From contig JAMXBB010000011.1 in assembly GCA_024138015.1 (NCBI GenBank), positions 30,432,155 to 30,496,154 of the forward strand: DNA of 64,000 bases. The letters are read 5' to 3'. The translations under genes were made by a program, and so were the position numbers. Each line of letters begins with the position of its first letter. Within the stretch, counting starts at the first letter, position 1. Source of the stretch: Lumnitzera littorea. Lineage: Eukaryota; Streptophyta; Magnoliopsida; Myrtales; Combretaceae. The notes under the pieces were generated by a model. The model was given only the letters and a program-made list of their open reading frames with translations. It did no database searches and had not been told where the DNA came from. This document shows, piece after piece, positions 10,860 to 23,011 of this stretch.

Positions 10860-11340
10860 AACTCATTATCACCTCGAACCACAAGAATCACCTATGAAGA
10901 ATTAAGTGAGGTCTAGCCTCGGGCATATAAAAACCCCTGTAACCTTAACAATGGGAGCCTTAGAGCTCATAAAGCCGCTTGAGGTATCCCCACCTAGGAC
11001 CAACCAAACCATGGGTGTCAATGCTTGAGAGAGTATAATATAGTTACTTAATTAGGAACGAACCATTAAAGATTCACTTTCCTAATAAGATGAGGTATGC
11101 ACTTTTTCTAAAGTAACTCTCTCATCACCTATAAATAAGGCCTAAGCCCCCATGTAAGGGACTTTTTACACCCATACACAAGCTCTACTATTTTTCTACA
11201 CATTAGCTTGTTAACTTAAGCACCAAAGTGATTATATCAGACAAACCTTCGATGCCTATTAATCGAGTTTTCTTTTGTAGCCAAGCCCATCTTTAAAATT
11301 AAGGAGACAAATCTCTACTGGCTAAACTTAGGTGCCAATA
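10860..11340 (+). repeat. LTR-like block, possibly a solo LTR
   Basis: The block has LTR-type layout: CACCTATAAATAAGGCC as a TATA site at about 11125-11141, a short leader, CT-rich sequence, and an end with CTTAGGTGCCAATA near 11327, which resembles the end and primer-binding context of Tat elements. The ends are not defined and no target duplication was found. Similar TATA contexts occur at 28.67 kb and 51.32 kb. Confidence 0.4.
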
Positions 11341-12950
11341 TAACCTATACATAATACTAACAATGTATGATAAAAAAAAATTAAAAAAAATCTCATATTA
11401 TTAAGAAAACAAAATCATCTATTGGTGAATATATATATTAGATCAGACTAGTACCAAATACATATTTAATTCTTATGTTATTAATAGTAGTACGTATTTC
11501 CATTTTCGTACAATAGTAGCATAGTTTTCTTTTTTGGTGCAGTAGTAGTATGTTAAATGTTGCAAATGGAAACGAATCCTTTCTAATTTGTATGGAAATA
11601 ATTAGATATTGACTATAATCAATCCTATGTTTTACCATTTTTAATTTTTAATGTTCTTTTTCTTTTAATTTTTTTGTCATTTGGACATATAGATCCAAAT
11701 GGGCCCTCCCTTAAGTTAGGTTCTACCTCCATAGGTGGAATTTAGGTCTTAGACTTAATAAGATAAGTTATAGTTAAGGTAAAGGGCTGACTTATCCTAT
11801 GCTCTTGTCTACTTGAAAGGTGAATTTTCACCCCCTAATAATCCTTAAAAAGAGACTCGTATGAAAGAAAATTTAAGTAGCTTTTGGTTAATAGAATCGG
11901 ACACAAGGACCATTGGCCAACGTAACATAAGAAGAACATAACATTATAATTCTCTTGTACCATGTTTAGTGTGTGTAGTAGTAGACATGAATTTTTGCAA
12001 TTAAAAAAAATGACTATCTATAATATAAAGTAGAATAAAGTTTAGTATTGTGATTTGGAAACTTAGTATGAGGTTATTTTTGGAATTTTAAAATATTTTG
12101 TTCTTGTATTATGTAAAATAGATTTTTGTACCATTAAAGATTCCAATATCCTAAGGTTATTTTGTTTAGTAACTTTAGCTAATATACAAACTAAATAATG
12201 GACTACAGAATTTATCGAGCATTATACTATAAAAGTATGGCAATTAAATGCTACCCTAGCAACGGGTTAGTAGTGGTGTCGATGCATTTTAATGGAGATA
12301 AGTGCACGATTATAAAATATTTAAGGGGTCAAAATACAATTTCTATAAAAGAATAGAAAATTATTACTTCTTACTTCAACTTAATATTTGTTAGAATGTC
12401 TAATAAAGGTAAATCAAAACCTACATAATAGAGTATAAGGATAAAGATCAATACGATTCATGAAAAAATAACCACATATAAATATAAAATTACATTACTT
12501 TAATCTATTAGCATATAACTTCAAGGCACCCTTAATCAAATTATAAGCCATGATTAACACCTGTTTTATAACTTTGTAGATTTACTTAAAGAAGGTTTCT
12601 TTGCTTTAGAGAAATTCAAAATAATTAACCCCTTTTGGATTTTATTCACAGAAGGATTATAATGCCTATTTTATTTAGGAAAAATAACACAGGAAATTAT
12701 CAACTTTAAACTAATTAAAATAAAATATCAACATTTTATAAAATAGTTTAAATATGGGATTATGTTAACTAGCTATTATAACACCGTTAACTTTAACTGA
12801 TGTGGCCATTGTCTGCTACATGGCGCTTACGTGGCACTTATGTGGATATTAAGTAGAAATAAAAGAAAAAAAAAAGCATGTAAAATTATTGAAAAACAAA
12901 AAAATGAAAAATAATAAAAAAATTCGTAAAAGATAAATGATATATATTTA
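11341..12950. other. Non-coding AT-rich stretch
   Basis: No convincing frame, RNA or repeat was found. The segment at 12790-12845 has clustered ACGTGGCA/GATGTGG-type words (TACATGGCGCTTACGTGGCA) that may belong to an older element end. The rest is simple A/T-rich sequence. Confidence 0.5.
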
Positions 12951-13222
12951 ATCTCCATAAATTAATACTTGATGAATTAATATCATCTATAAAATAATAT
13001 TTTTTCCTGGTCCCAACTTAGGCCAATTTATAAAATTAATAAGATAATAATTTTTTGTAAGTTCCTGATATAAATCTATAGTCCTGTTAATATCATAAAT
13101 TAATAATTCTCTAAAATTACAAATATTGGTAGAATAATTTAGTAAAATATGAATATATTATTATTTGTTTTTCTTAAAATTTAGATATAAGTGGATTTCA
13201 TCTCTAACTTTTCTCATTACAT

Positions 13223-13921
13223 TCAAACACCTTGGTGTTGTGTTCTCGAATTGCGACAAAAATTGTGAAGAATTGTTGCCACTATGAGTGCTTCCTTTCG
13301 CATGATTAGTTCCAAAAGTGCTAAATCATTCTTAACTTTATTCTCAACAGGATTTTCAATAACACTAACCACAATTTCTTCTAATCTTTAGGCCTCTAAA
13401 CATTCATCATTTTCACCTGGGTAATCTAATAGGTGATTGACATCCATTTTGTTGTGGCAATCGAGATCATTAATTGTTTTCTCAAGTTCATGAAAGTCTT
13501 TTTCATGAGTTTCTTCATTGAAGTTTCTTAAGGCTGCTTCATACCCAGAAAGAATTTTGTAGTGTAGGAAACAATTTACTATTGTCTCTTGTTGAACATG
13601 TATTATCCAAGCTGAGATTCCAAGATTGATGGCGTTAAAACATTAATCTTTACTGGATTAAATTGTCCCAGGATCAAATTGTCCCAGCTGATAGCCTTCC
13701 AATATCTTACGGTAAAATCTCTTATGGTAGTGCATCTTGAAAGTTCTTATTATCTTAATGTCACATGATTAAATTTTTGATGTCTTGCTAGTTGGAAAAT
13801 AAATAAATAACTCAACATTTCGTAGCTTTTCAATAGTTCTTGGATGGGTTGAACAATTATCTACCACCAACAAAATTCTTCTACTGTGCATTTTTTTAGT
13901 TCAACTAATGAACATATTTAT
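13223..13921 (-). pseudogene. pogo/Tigger-like transposase, C-terminal half
   Basis: From the breakpoint at 13921 the minus strand continues the DDE core: RRILLVVDNCSTHP near 13880 (the Asp of VVDNC is the second catalytic Asp), a truncated PNTTSKIQP-like block (TSKTSKI), RTFKMHYHKRFYRKILEG near 13740, then an INLGISAWI block and an acidic tail ending QHQGV at a stop at 13223-13225. The fusion of this half to 24889-25670 across the retrotransposon leaves no residues missing, which fixes the insertion site inside the coding region. Several stops interrupt it. Confidence 0.82.
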
Positions 13922-14901
13922 TGATGTGCCCAGGAGCTCAGTAATCACTAGAACTTATCGTGGGTAATAGTAATTAGATGAGTTCTACAAGATATTAAAG
14001 AAAAGGGAATGGACGAACAGTTAAACACAGTAGCTTCCGTAAGCTGCTCGGAGAATATGATACACCAATGAACACAACATGACTTAGTATTTTATTTGAT
14101 ATGATGCACAAGCTAATACTAAGGTCCATTAGCTACTAATCTTAAGATAATCTACAAGATTAGATAAGAATGTAAGGAAATTGTACTCGATGAGGGATAT
14201 GTCACAAGGATAAGTATATTCAATATTTGAAAGGATGTAAAATATATGATAATGATTTTAGCTACAAAGAAAAAGGAACTATTTATAGTAAGTCCCTAAG
14301 GCAAAAAGGAAAACTAAGTAATTACAATAAAGGGTGATATAAAAATACTATTATAGTATATTACCAAAGGGTAAAAGGGACAAATAGAATAAAATAATAT
14401 AGTATAATGTTAGAAAAAAGGAATGATAGGTGCCTAGCTATGGTTGGGTACACGTTTTAGAGACTTGGGATGTTGGTGTTGAGTTGGGCTAACATTAAGG
14501 ATGTTGCTGACAAAGGGTACTTAGAGTTGCTGAGACAAATAGAGGATTTTGTAGTTTGGTAAGCCAAGTAGTACTCGGCATGTAAGAACTTAGCCTCAGC
14601 ACTTGTCAAGTTAGCCTTAGCAATTGGCAATTCATTATGTTAGAAGGAAGAGTTTAGCATACGTATGCCTCAACCTCGACATTCAATAAATCGGCCTCAG
14701 CAGTTGATAGGTTATTAACTAAGCAAGGGTCAAAGTAAAGTAGTATAGGTCTGAGTTGGGACTTCAAAGACTTCGCCCATTATTTTTCCATGTACTAGTA
14801 CTCTTTCCTCGGTAGGTTGGTAAGAAAGAATTCTCCAAGCAAGAGACTATAAGCTTTGAAGACGAGCATGAGTGAGGGGTTCAAAGGTCGACAGTCCATC
14901 A
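13922..14901 (-). repeat. LTR of element A (3' LTR in its orientation)
   Basis: On the minus strand it begins TGATGGACTGTCGACC and ends CACATCA, with a TATA box (CTATAAAT) at 14281-14289. It matches the right-hand LTR along its length by eye, e.g. TTCAATATTTGAAAGGATGT in both. Confidence 0.88.
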
Positions 14902-14934
14902 GTTCCTTGGGATTGATGAAGATTTGCTCTCAAA

Positions 14935-16165
14935 TCTTAGTCTTCTTTTTCTTCAAGCACATAGGGCATTAGGTCAACGACGTTGAAAGTAAAAGTTACT
15001 CCGTATCCTTCGGGTAGCTCAAGCTCATAAGCATTGTCATTGACACGCCAAAGGATCTTAAAAGGTCCATTCGACTTAAGGGATAACTTATTCACCTCTT
15101 CCTTAGGAAACACTTCTTGCTAAGGTGAATCTGAACAAGGTTTCTTGAGTTGTAAATGACTTGCCTCCTTCCTCAGCTTCTTTATTCCTTTTATTGAGTC
15201 ATAGTCTTGACTAGTTGCTTAACAACCATCTAATGCAATTTTTGAAACTCCTTGGCGCGTTGCAAGCCAAATTAAATTTCTCCTTGGGAGGTTAGGCTGA
15301 TAACTATGTCCAAGGATAAGTTCAGGTTAAGTCCATAAACAATCTCAAAAGGTGACATTCCTGTTGACCTATGAGTGGTACGGCTATAAGCAAACTCAAT
15401 GATAGGTAAGCATAAATCCTAATCATATATATTCTTCCCAATAGTAGCTCAAAGGAGGTTATCGATTATTCTGTTCACAACTTCTATCTAGCCATCGATT
15501 TGCAGATGGCAAGAAGTGCTGAACATAAGTTTAGTGACAAGCCTCTTCTATAGGGTTCTTCAAAAGAAGCTCGTGAACTTTGAATCATGATCAAACACAA
15601 TACTCCTTGGTACTCCATGCGGTCGTGTGATTTCCTGCAAAAATAAGTTAGCAACAAATAAATCATCATTGATTTTGTGACAGGGAATGAAGTAACTCAT
15701 CTTGCTAAATGGATCGACTACCACCATAATAGAATCATGTCTTCTTGGTGTTCTAGGTAGGCTGAGCATGAAATTCATGCTTAAATCGGTCCATGGCCAT
15801 TTAGGTATAGATAGATGTGTGTACTCTCCATATGACTCCTTCCTTCCTATGTCAAGTTTGCACACCTTGCATTGTTCAAGTACTTGACATACATCCTTCA
15901 TCATCCCAAGCCAATAGAAATGTTCTTTCAGCAACTCGGCAGTTCTCTTCTCACCAAAGTGGCTGGCTAGGCCTCTTACATAGGCTTCTTAGACAAGTAA
16001 ACCCTAGTAAAACCATTCGGTACACAAATTTGTTTGCTCTCCATAAAAAACCCTTGGCTCAAATAAAACCCTTTTACTACTCCTCCTATGTTGCATTTGA
16101 CCACTAAGGGCTCAAAACACAAATCTTACTCATATTGATCAGGTAAGGTGCCAAACTTAAATACT
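14935..16165 (-). pseudogene. Integrase remnant of element A
   Basis: An open stretch at 15934-15560 on the minus strand encodes EHFYWLGMMKDV, the CKVCK zinc ligands, SMNFMLSLP (first catalytic Asp reads Asn), a VVVDPFSKMSYFIPCHK block, and IVFDHDSKFTS (second Asp kept). The Glu block IEVVNR near 15470 is kept, preceded by a stop. The tail near 15060-15000 carries NDNAYELELPEGYGV, followed by an FNVVDL-like block. Stops outside the open stretch make it non-functional. Confidence 0.85.
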
Positions 16166-16590
16166 CTAGCCTGTAAAGGGGTGATAAGTACACATTGACA
16201 AGAGAGAGCGTTGGCCACAATATTGGTACTTCCCCTCTTACATTAGATGACATAGCAAAAAGTTTCTAAAAACTTAACCCACTTAACATGACGTTTAGAA
16301 AGTTTGTGCTGCCCTCTAAGATGCTTAAGAGATTCATGGTCTGTATAGATGATGAATTCTCTTGGTAGTAAGTAATATTGCCAGTTCTGAAGTGCTTAAA
16401 CAAGAGTGTAAAACTCTTTGTCATATGCTTAGTAATTCAATATGGCCCCTTTGAGCTTCTCGCTAAAATAAGCAATTGGCTGGTGTTCCTGCATAAGTAC
16501 AACTCTAATGCCAAGTCTAGATGCATTGCATTCTAGTTCAAAAACTTTCTCAAAGTTACGCAGGATGAGTTGTGTTTTAAAATCTTTCAC
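16165..16590 (-). pseudogene. RNase H remnant of element A, joined directly to the protease linker
   Basis: The minus strand reads NFEKVFELECNASRLGI near 16575, then PIAYFSEKLKGA, a broken YDKEFYTLV helix, and FIIYTDHESLKHL near 16330, keeping the Asp of TDHES. Immediately upstream, with no reverse transcriptase between them, is the post-protease linker. The junction is near 16549-16580. Element 1 has about 1.08 kb between the same two points. Confidence 0.8.
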
Positions 16591-16599
16591 TATAGTGAT

Positions 16600-17060
16600 T
16601 AAGTAATCTTCTCTTGTGACTCCTGCACTTCCTTGGGGCTCATTGGGGTCAGTATAACCTTCTTCCTATCTTTTTGGAATATATAGGCATTCCTATATCC
16701 ATCATGCAACACTCTCAAATCAAATAACCAAGGTCGCCAAGTAAGATATGTAAGGCATACATAGGTAGGAAGTTGTATAGCACCTTATCCTTGTATCTAT
16801 TACCAACAATAATCGATACTTTAAGTTGCTCGGTAATAAGTAAACCTCCCTTCTCATTTAGCCAATGAATCTTGTATGACTTAAGGTATGGGTAGGTCAA
16901 CAATTTCAAGGCTTTAACTACTTATGCTATCACATTGGTACATTTCCCTCCGTCAATGATTAATGCATAAAGCTTGCCATTTACTCGGCAGTTGATATGG
17001 GAGAGGTTCTCCCTTTGCTCATTCTTGTCAAACACAAAGGTATTGAGAGATCCTCGTAAG
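16600..17060 (-). pseudogene. Protease remnant of element A
   Basis: The stretch 16909-16715 on the minus strand encodes MKLLTYPYLKSYKIHWLNEK and the HILLGDLG block, matching element 1. It ends with a VILTPMSPKEVQ linker near 16640. The active-site region near 16945 is broken by stops. Confidence 0.75.
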
Positions 17061-17099
17061 ACAAAACAATATTTAGGTCTTATTTCAGGTGGGTTCATG

Positions 17100-18241
17100 G
17101 CATTAGAATCTTCTTAGAATTCTTCCAACAGTTGATTAACTGCTACTTTATCTTATCCTTCACTAGCACTCTCCACTTCGAATTGGGGCTTGTCTCCTTT
17201 GATGGTCATGACACGTCATTTGGGCACTGACTAGCCACATGTCCAAAACCAAGACACTTAAAGCACTTAATCTCTCGAGTCTTCCTTCTTAAGCTCTGAC
17301 CTTAATCCTGCTTAACCTTGGGTTCCTCAACCTTATACTTATCTCAACTATCATCAAGTTTACTTGGCATCTGACTTCAACGGTCCACCTCAAAACTGTA
17401 TGGAGCTCGATCATATCCTGGTTTGTTTGGCATCCTACTCTTGCTTGGTAAGCTAGGTTAGCTGCTCAATACTTAGCTAATCTGGTTTCATTTCTACCTT
17501 TCGACCCTTTGTGCTACTTAGATGGTCTCATCTAGAGTCCCAAGCCTTTATAATTCCACTATATTACCAATTTCAGTTATAAGCCTAAAAATGAACAGTG
17601 CTATAGTTCGAGTCTTGGGTTCATCAACATCACATCTAAACATCAGTAATTGAAATTCTCGAATACTCGTCTACTAATCTATTACCTTGTCTTAAGTCTT
17701 GGCGATGTTAGAAAGTGTATTGTTTATAATGTTCGGGAAAGTATCTACTTCTCAAGATTTTTTTCATCTCGTTCCATGTTTAAACTTCACGTCAGGCTCT
17801 TTAGTGCACATTTTGCAATTTTTTCCACCACATTGCTACATACTCAAAAAATTCAAACATAGCCACCCAAATACGAATAACATCTTTATAATCACAAAAG
17901 TCAAATATCTTTTCAATCTTCTCCTCCCAGTTTAAGTGGTCATTAGCACTACCAGATCCATTAAAGCTTAAAACCTGTACCTTAAGATACTTGGCTTCCC
18001 TAGAAGCCCTAAGCTCACACTCCTTGACTCCATCATACTGCTCTTCCTCCTCCTCATACTCCTTATCTTCATCCAACTCGAGTCTCCTTATTACAACTCT
18101 ACTAGCATGTTAAGGAGGAGCTAGGTTTATGTTGAAAGCTTCAGGTGCTCGATTCTCACCCATAAGTCTTCTTGGCGTATCTCTCACTTCTTGGTCCTAC
18201 TCAACAACAACTCTCTCTTGTGGCCTAGTCTCAACAGCCCT
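17100..18241 (-). pseudogene. Gag remnant of element A
   Basis: On the minus strand, an acidic segment (DEDKEYEEEEEQYDG, about 18073-18025) precedes the conserved gag block LSFNGSGSANDHLNWEEK near 17960 and a VAMWWKKL stretch near 17830. A CCHC zinc knuckle follows with all four ligands (CFKCLGFGHVASQC, about 17228-17269). The N-terminal part is cut by element B at about 18241. Stops and frameshifts occur between the blocks. Gag forms the particle that packages element RNA. Confidence 0.8.
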
Positions 18242-18713
18242 TATACAAACTAAGCCAAGAGTAGATAAGGCCGGTCGAAAGGATGGGTCCGATCCTACCA
18301 AATGAATGAAAATATAATGGGTTTAATGAGGGTTTTGGTGAATCTGTGAGCTAACTAATTGGATATGATGCATAAATTGCCTAATCATTACTTTGATAGG
18401 ATGTACAAAGAGATAATTAGAGTTGCTCGCCACAATCCTTACTAAAGGGATTAATAAGAGTTAATAAGAGAGAGATTTCTAAAAGAAAAGAGTCAGGGGG
18501 GTTTTCATTAATGTGCAGAATTTTGTCTAAAACTTGTAAATAAAATGATTAAAAGAATACCCTAGTGGCATTCTCATAAATACAAAATAAACATTAAGAT
18601 AGTTTAAGAAAAATACAATAAATAGGAAATCTAAATAAAAATGAGATATCAGAGTGAGGAGTAAATGGGTTAGGCTTTAGCATTTAGTTGGGTTGGTATC
18701 TCGAAGCCTATCA
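18242..18713 (-). repeat. Left LTR of element B
   Basis: It shares with the right LTR words such as AATCCTTACTAAAGGGATTG/A and GAAAAATACAATAAATAGGAAAT. It lacks about 40 bp, including the TATA box, that the right LTR holds near 23313-23350. Its minus-strand start is TGATAGGCTTCGAGATACC at 18713. Confidence 0.7.
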
Positions 18714-18765
18714 GAGGGGATGATAGGATTCGAGATACCAACCCAACCAAATGCTAAAGCCCAAA
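18668..18765. repeat. Inverted repeat at the LTR edge of element B
   Basis: Arms of about 45 bp at 18668-18713 and 18720-18765 are reverse complements with few mismatches around a 6-base spacer GAGGGG. The left arm is the terminal part of the left LTR; the right arm is the same LTR terminus in the opposite orientation. No polypurine tract is seen at this edge. Confidence 0.75.
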
Positions 18766-18879
18766 ACTTGGTAATTAGTGGTTCCAAATTCCATTAGGAT
18801 CAAATATTAACCTACAGAAATGAAATATGATTATATAAAAGTACTCCAACTCCTCTACTAGTGTTATTATTAGCTAATG

Positions 18880-19400
18880 CTCCTTCCCTTCATCTTGAGC
18901 TCAATCAACCAAACTTTTCTTTAAGGATCCTTCCTTCCATTCATCATGTATCCAGTCAACTTCATCCAGGTAGCCCCAGCAACTATCAATCAAGGGGAAT
19001 AACACAATTTTTGGCTTAAATATCATGTCATGAACTCGAGAAATTTGAACATGTAAGATCTCAAATCCCTCTTTTAACTCAAGAATCCTTAAAGCTTCAC
19101 ACTCTCTCAATGTTGGCCTCACAACATCATGCTCAGTAACTTTCTATTTTTCTACTTCCTCACAACTTAATTCTTTCTCCTCCCATCTATACACTTTATA
19201 TTTTTCCAATGTAAGAGTACCAAGGATAAGAACAACACAACCCACATAAGAATATCCATCATCATGACCTCGGAAAATACCAATATACAATCTATAGCAT
19301 CTCATAGATACAATATTACTAAAACACATTTCACCTCCAGACAACTCAATAATTGATCAAAATAAGAGTCTGACATATGAAAGGCTAATACAGTAGTACC
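18880..19400 (-). other. Minus-strand reading region in element B, unrecognised
   Basis: Two minus-strand open stretches at 19344-19144 (66 residues, containing GHDDGYSYVGCVVLILGTL) and 19122-18901 (73 residues, containing FKPKIVLFPLIDSCWGY) are separated by one stop and lie in compatible register, so they may be one decayed coding region of about 150 codons. I do not recognise the family. It is not gag, protease, RT or integrase as far as I can see. It may be captured host sequence or chance. Confidence 0.3.
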
Positions 19401-19879
19401 TAGGGTCATCAATAGTACCAAGTATCATTGGTAATGGGATTATGTCAGGACCATGAGTGCTAAGTGGTAACACTTCTTGTCCTTCCTTTTTAATCTCTTA
19501 TTCCTCAACTCTTACTTCTTTTCCTTTTGTTTCCTCCTCTTCAATATTCTTTGATTAAGTAATCCTTTGTTACTTTCTCTCTTCCTTAATCTCCTCGAGC
19601 TTAGTAAGTATAATCTCTAATTGTTCCAACGCATAAGAAAAAATAGGATTTAAGGCTTGATAATAAAATTTTATCCTTAAGCCTCATGTACTACAATTCC
19701 TATGTTGAGCCCTACTGACCATATCAAATAAATTTAATTGTTGAGCCCTACTGACCATATCGAATAAATTTCAATTGACAGCACGATAATGAGATTAGAA
19801 ATTATTCACACAATAGTTAGCTCGAAAACTTCTCAAAACAAATCAACTTGACATTTCTTAATTCACCCCTACACGCTGT

Positions 19880-21700
19880 ATTCGTTTGGCTTCAATTCCC
19901 ACAAAGCGATTCGACTAATTTTGCTCGTTAACTCACAATAGTTTGGAAACTCGGACAATTAAGTAGCTCGGAACTTGTCCAAAGTACTGAGCAGATCAGT
20001 TCGGCTATTAAATTCAATTAGCTTGGTGTCTCAACACGCACGTCACTTCTACTCTTTAACACGCACTCACAAAGTGAATAGCACTTGTGCAGCTTGTGCT
20101 TGTTTACAGTAGCAGACACTTGTGGTAGCTCTACACTTTAAGACAAGATAGCAGCTAGTTCGACAGCCCTTGTCAAATCTGACCTTGCACACCTGCATGA
20201 CTAGGCATAAAATAGCTCAGTTGTGTGGCTCTTCAGTTTGTCACTTACGTAATCAGCAGTTGGTTCAGCATTGCACTTTGCTTAGATTAGCTCGACAACT
20301 ATGTAGTAGTACGGTTTGGTCCCTTTAGCACACAACAGTCCACTATTCAGCACTTAGATTTCACTTCAGCAAGTTTAACAACTCGGTTTAACAATTTTCG
20401 ACTCGGTAAATTAGAACTTCTTGCATGAAACAGCTCGACAACAATTAAACAAGAAGGTACAGCAACCCGACACAAGCTCGGCAATTCAAATTACAGCAAC
20501 AATACTCCACGTCGGGATAGCAACTCGGTGATGCTACTCTTCCATGTGTAGCGTAGCTCGGCTACAAAAGCGGCTTGGATCAAAGTTCCAAAATCAGAGT
20601 TGTCAGTTGAGCTTAGATACAAACTTTGATAGCTTGGCGCTTGAGCTTACACTTTACAGTAGCTCGATACAGTTCACTAATGCTCGGAAATGGGTTCACT
20701 CTACCTCGACACTTTTTACATAGCAGCTCGGTTTGGACTCTTCAACTTGGTAACTTAAGACTCCTACACTCAATTTAGCTCGTCATTTGGTTAAAATGTT
20801 AAGTCAGTAGCTCGGTACTCTAACAATAGTTCGGCTGCTTTTGGAATCGCAACTGCTCAGTTCAACACTTCAATAAGCGGCAGGTGTTTCTATACTTCCA
20901 CATACAGCTTGTCACTTGCTGTACTTTTACGCACACTACTTTGTTTAGAAGCTCAGAAAACTTGGAGTTCAATTCAACTAATCACTGCAGCAGTTCGGAT
21001 ACTTTAATTTTAGCTCGGCAAATACTTGAAGAAGACAGTACGGTGCTACACACCTATCAACAGTAGCTCAGACACAAGTCCACCTTACGCTCCCTATACG
21101 TGTATACCCAACGAGCTTGGTACAACTCCATGTCACAATATACATGACCTGATCAGTAACAGCACTCACCAAAGGAATAGGATTAGCTCGGCAATTTAAC
21201 AGCTCTTCTTGGAAATCAGCTCGACAACAATGATATTTGTCTAACATGTAGTAGCTCCAACACCCGGACATTTAATTAGCCTGACTTATGTAATATGGAG
21301 GACACAACAGTTTAGCATTCACAGTAACTGCATAATGTACACTTCAGCTTTTCCACTCCGACTTGGCCACTGCTCAGTTCAGCACTCAACACAAACTTTT
21401 ACAACAGTTAGTAGCCCGATAGCAATTTTAAATGGCTCGAATCCTGTCATTTCTTCTCAACACACTTTGCTCAATGAACCAGAATAATTGGACAGCAGTT
21501 CGGCCTCCCATCACACCAAGTTCTAGCACGCACACACCACAAGAAGCTCGGCACACACAAGTTATCTCCTTGGCCTATATACTACGAACACTATAGATCG
21601 GTAGCTCGGAAGTTGGCTTGTACCTTCAATAATTAGTTCAGAATATTTCTTCTCTATCCAATTTAGCTCGGCACGGAAGCGGAACACTTCAGACTAGGCA
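19880..21700 (-). repeat. Dispersed AGCTCGG-type motif field
   Basis: The word AGCTCGG, or one-base variants (AGTTCGG, AGCTCGA, GGCTCGA), recurs many times over 1.8 kb at irregular spacing of tens of bases, e.g. 20467, 20543, 20555, 20726, 21011, 21185, 21606 and 21666. The same word is sparse in neighbouring sequence. The intervals are not conserved, so this is not a simple tandem repeat. No reading frame spans it. Confidence 0.5.
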
Positions 21701-23011
21701 TGTGCACTCCCACATACAACTTTCAACTTAATTCAAACAAGGCAAGCATGACAACAATTCAAATAACTCGAAAATTAGCACAGTCTGGATACAATTAGGT
21801 TGACACAAGCACTGAGCATAGACCCATTATAGTTGGCCTCTTCAATTCAGCAGGCACAACAGCACCAAATTCTGTAGAACATGCACGCATAATTTAGATA
21901 TAACAGCACGCTCAACACACCAATAAACAAACATAGTCCTTCGTCACAATAGATTGGGACAATCTCATGACCAACAATAGCAATTTTCCCAATTAGTTAC
22001 AATGAACAACCCCAATCATGAGTAAAAACTACACAATATGCTACAACACCAATCATAGTCCCTTGCTGAACACCACAATCACCTACAACACTCTTAGTAG
22101 CCACTGCAACCACTGTGTAACATCATAACTACTATTCCTCGCAAGCCCAACCGCTGACATGAATCCCAGTTATAGCCCATTTAAGTTGCAATTCACCCCG
22201 CTTTCTTCTCCATTAAACACCTGTAACCCATGACGACGGTTACCTTACGCACAAGTTGACACCACCATAGCTACAACCACCAAAAATTTCCTCTACCCAC
22301 AATAGACAACCCCTGCAATTTTTTTTTTTTTTTTTAAATGGGACAGAACCAACAACCAGCACATACACACTTCTTTAAACCATGCATGACACCACTTCAC
22401 ACACTAGTCAGCACCACCACTGCTATGACTTTGCACGAGCATAGTAACACACATACCTACAATTTTGGTCACTATAAATGCTGCACACTACTACATTCTC
22501 ACAACCACCGCACAATATTGCTGTATACCCAATCACACACGCACTACTTACCGTTAAATTCAAAGTTCAACCAATGGGCCTTTTAATTCATTATGGGTCC
22601 AAACGAAATCCCAATATAATTCCGCTATTGTAAGTCCCTCTGACCTAAATCTCACTATTATCTCTTGCTCCTCGAAGAAACCCTAATCTCCAAAGACAAC
22701 CTCTATTGGAATAGGTGAAACTTGATGTTTAGTGTTAACATTCTTTCTCAAAAGAATAAGGACTAAACCATTCGTTATCTATCAAATGGTACGCTAAAAT
22801 TTCAGGAATAATCACAAAGTTAGATACTTACGAGCAACCCCTTTAACGACTTCACTATGTGTAGAAAAATTTTTCTTTTTTTTCTTTTTTATATTACGAA
22901 AGCGGCTGAGCTTATATCTCAAAATCTTTGAATATAACTAATAACTAAACAAAAGAAATCCAGTAAGTCAGAACCTTTCATGACAAAACAAAATCTTGTA
23001 AGTTAAGACAA
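21701..23011. other. Remainder of element B interior, non-coding
   Basis: The region is CA-rich with many ACACA/CAACA words and contains a T run at 22320-22335. The + frame at 22338-22586 is only composition-driven. No gene or RNA is visible. Confidence 0.5.
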
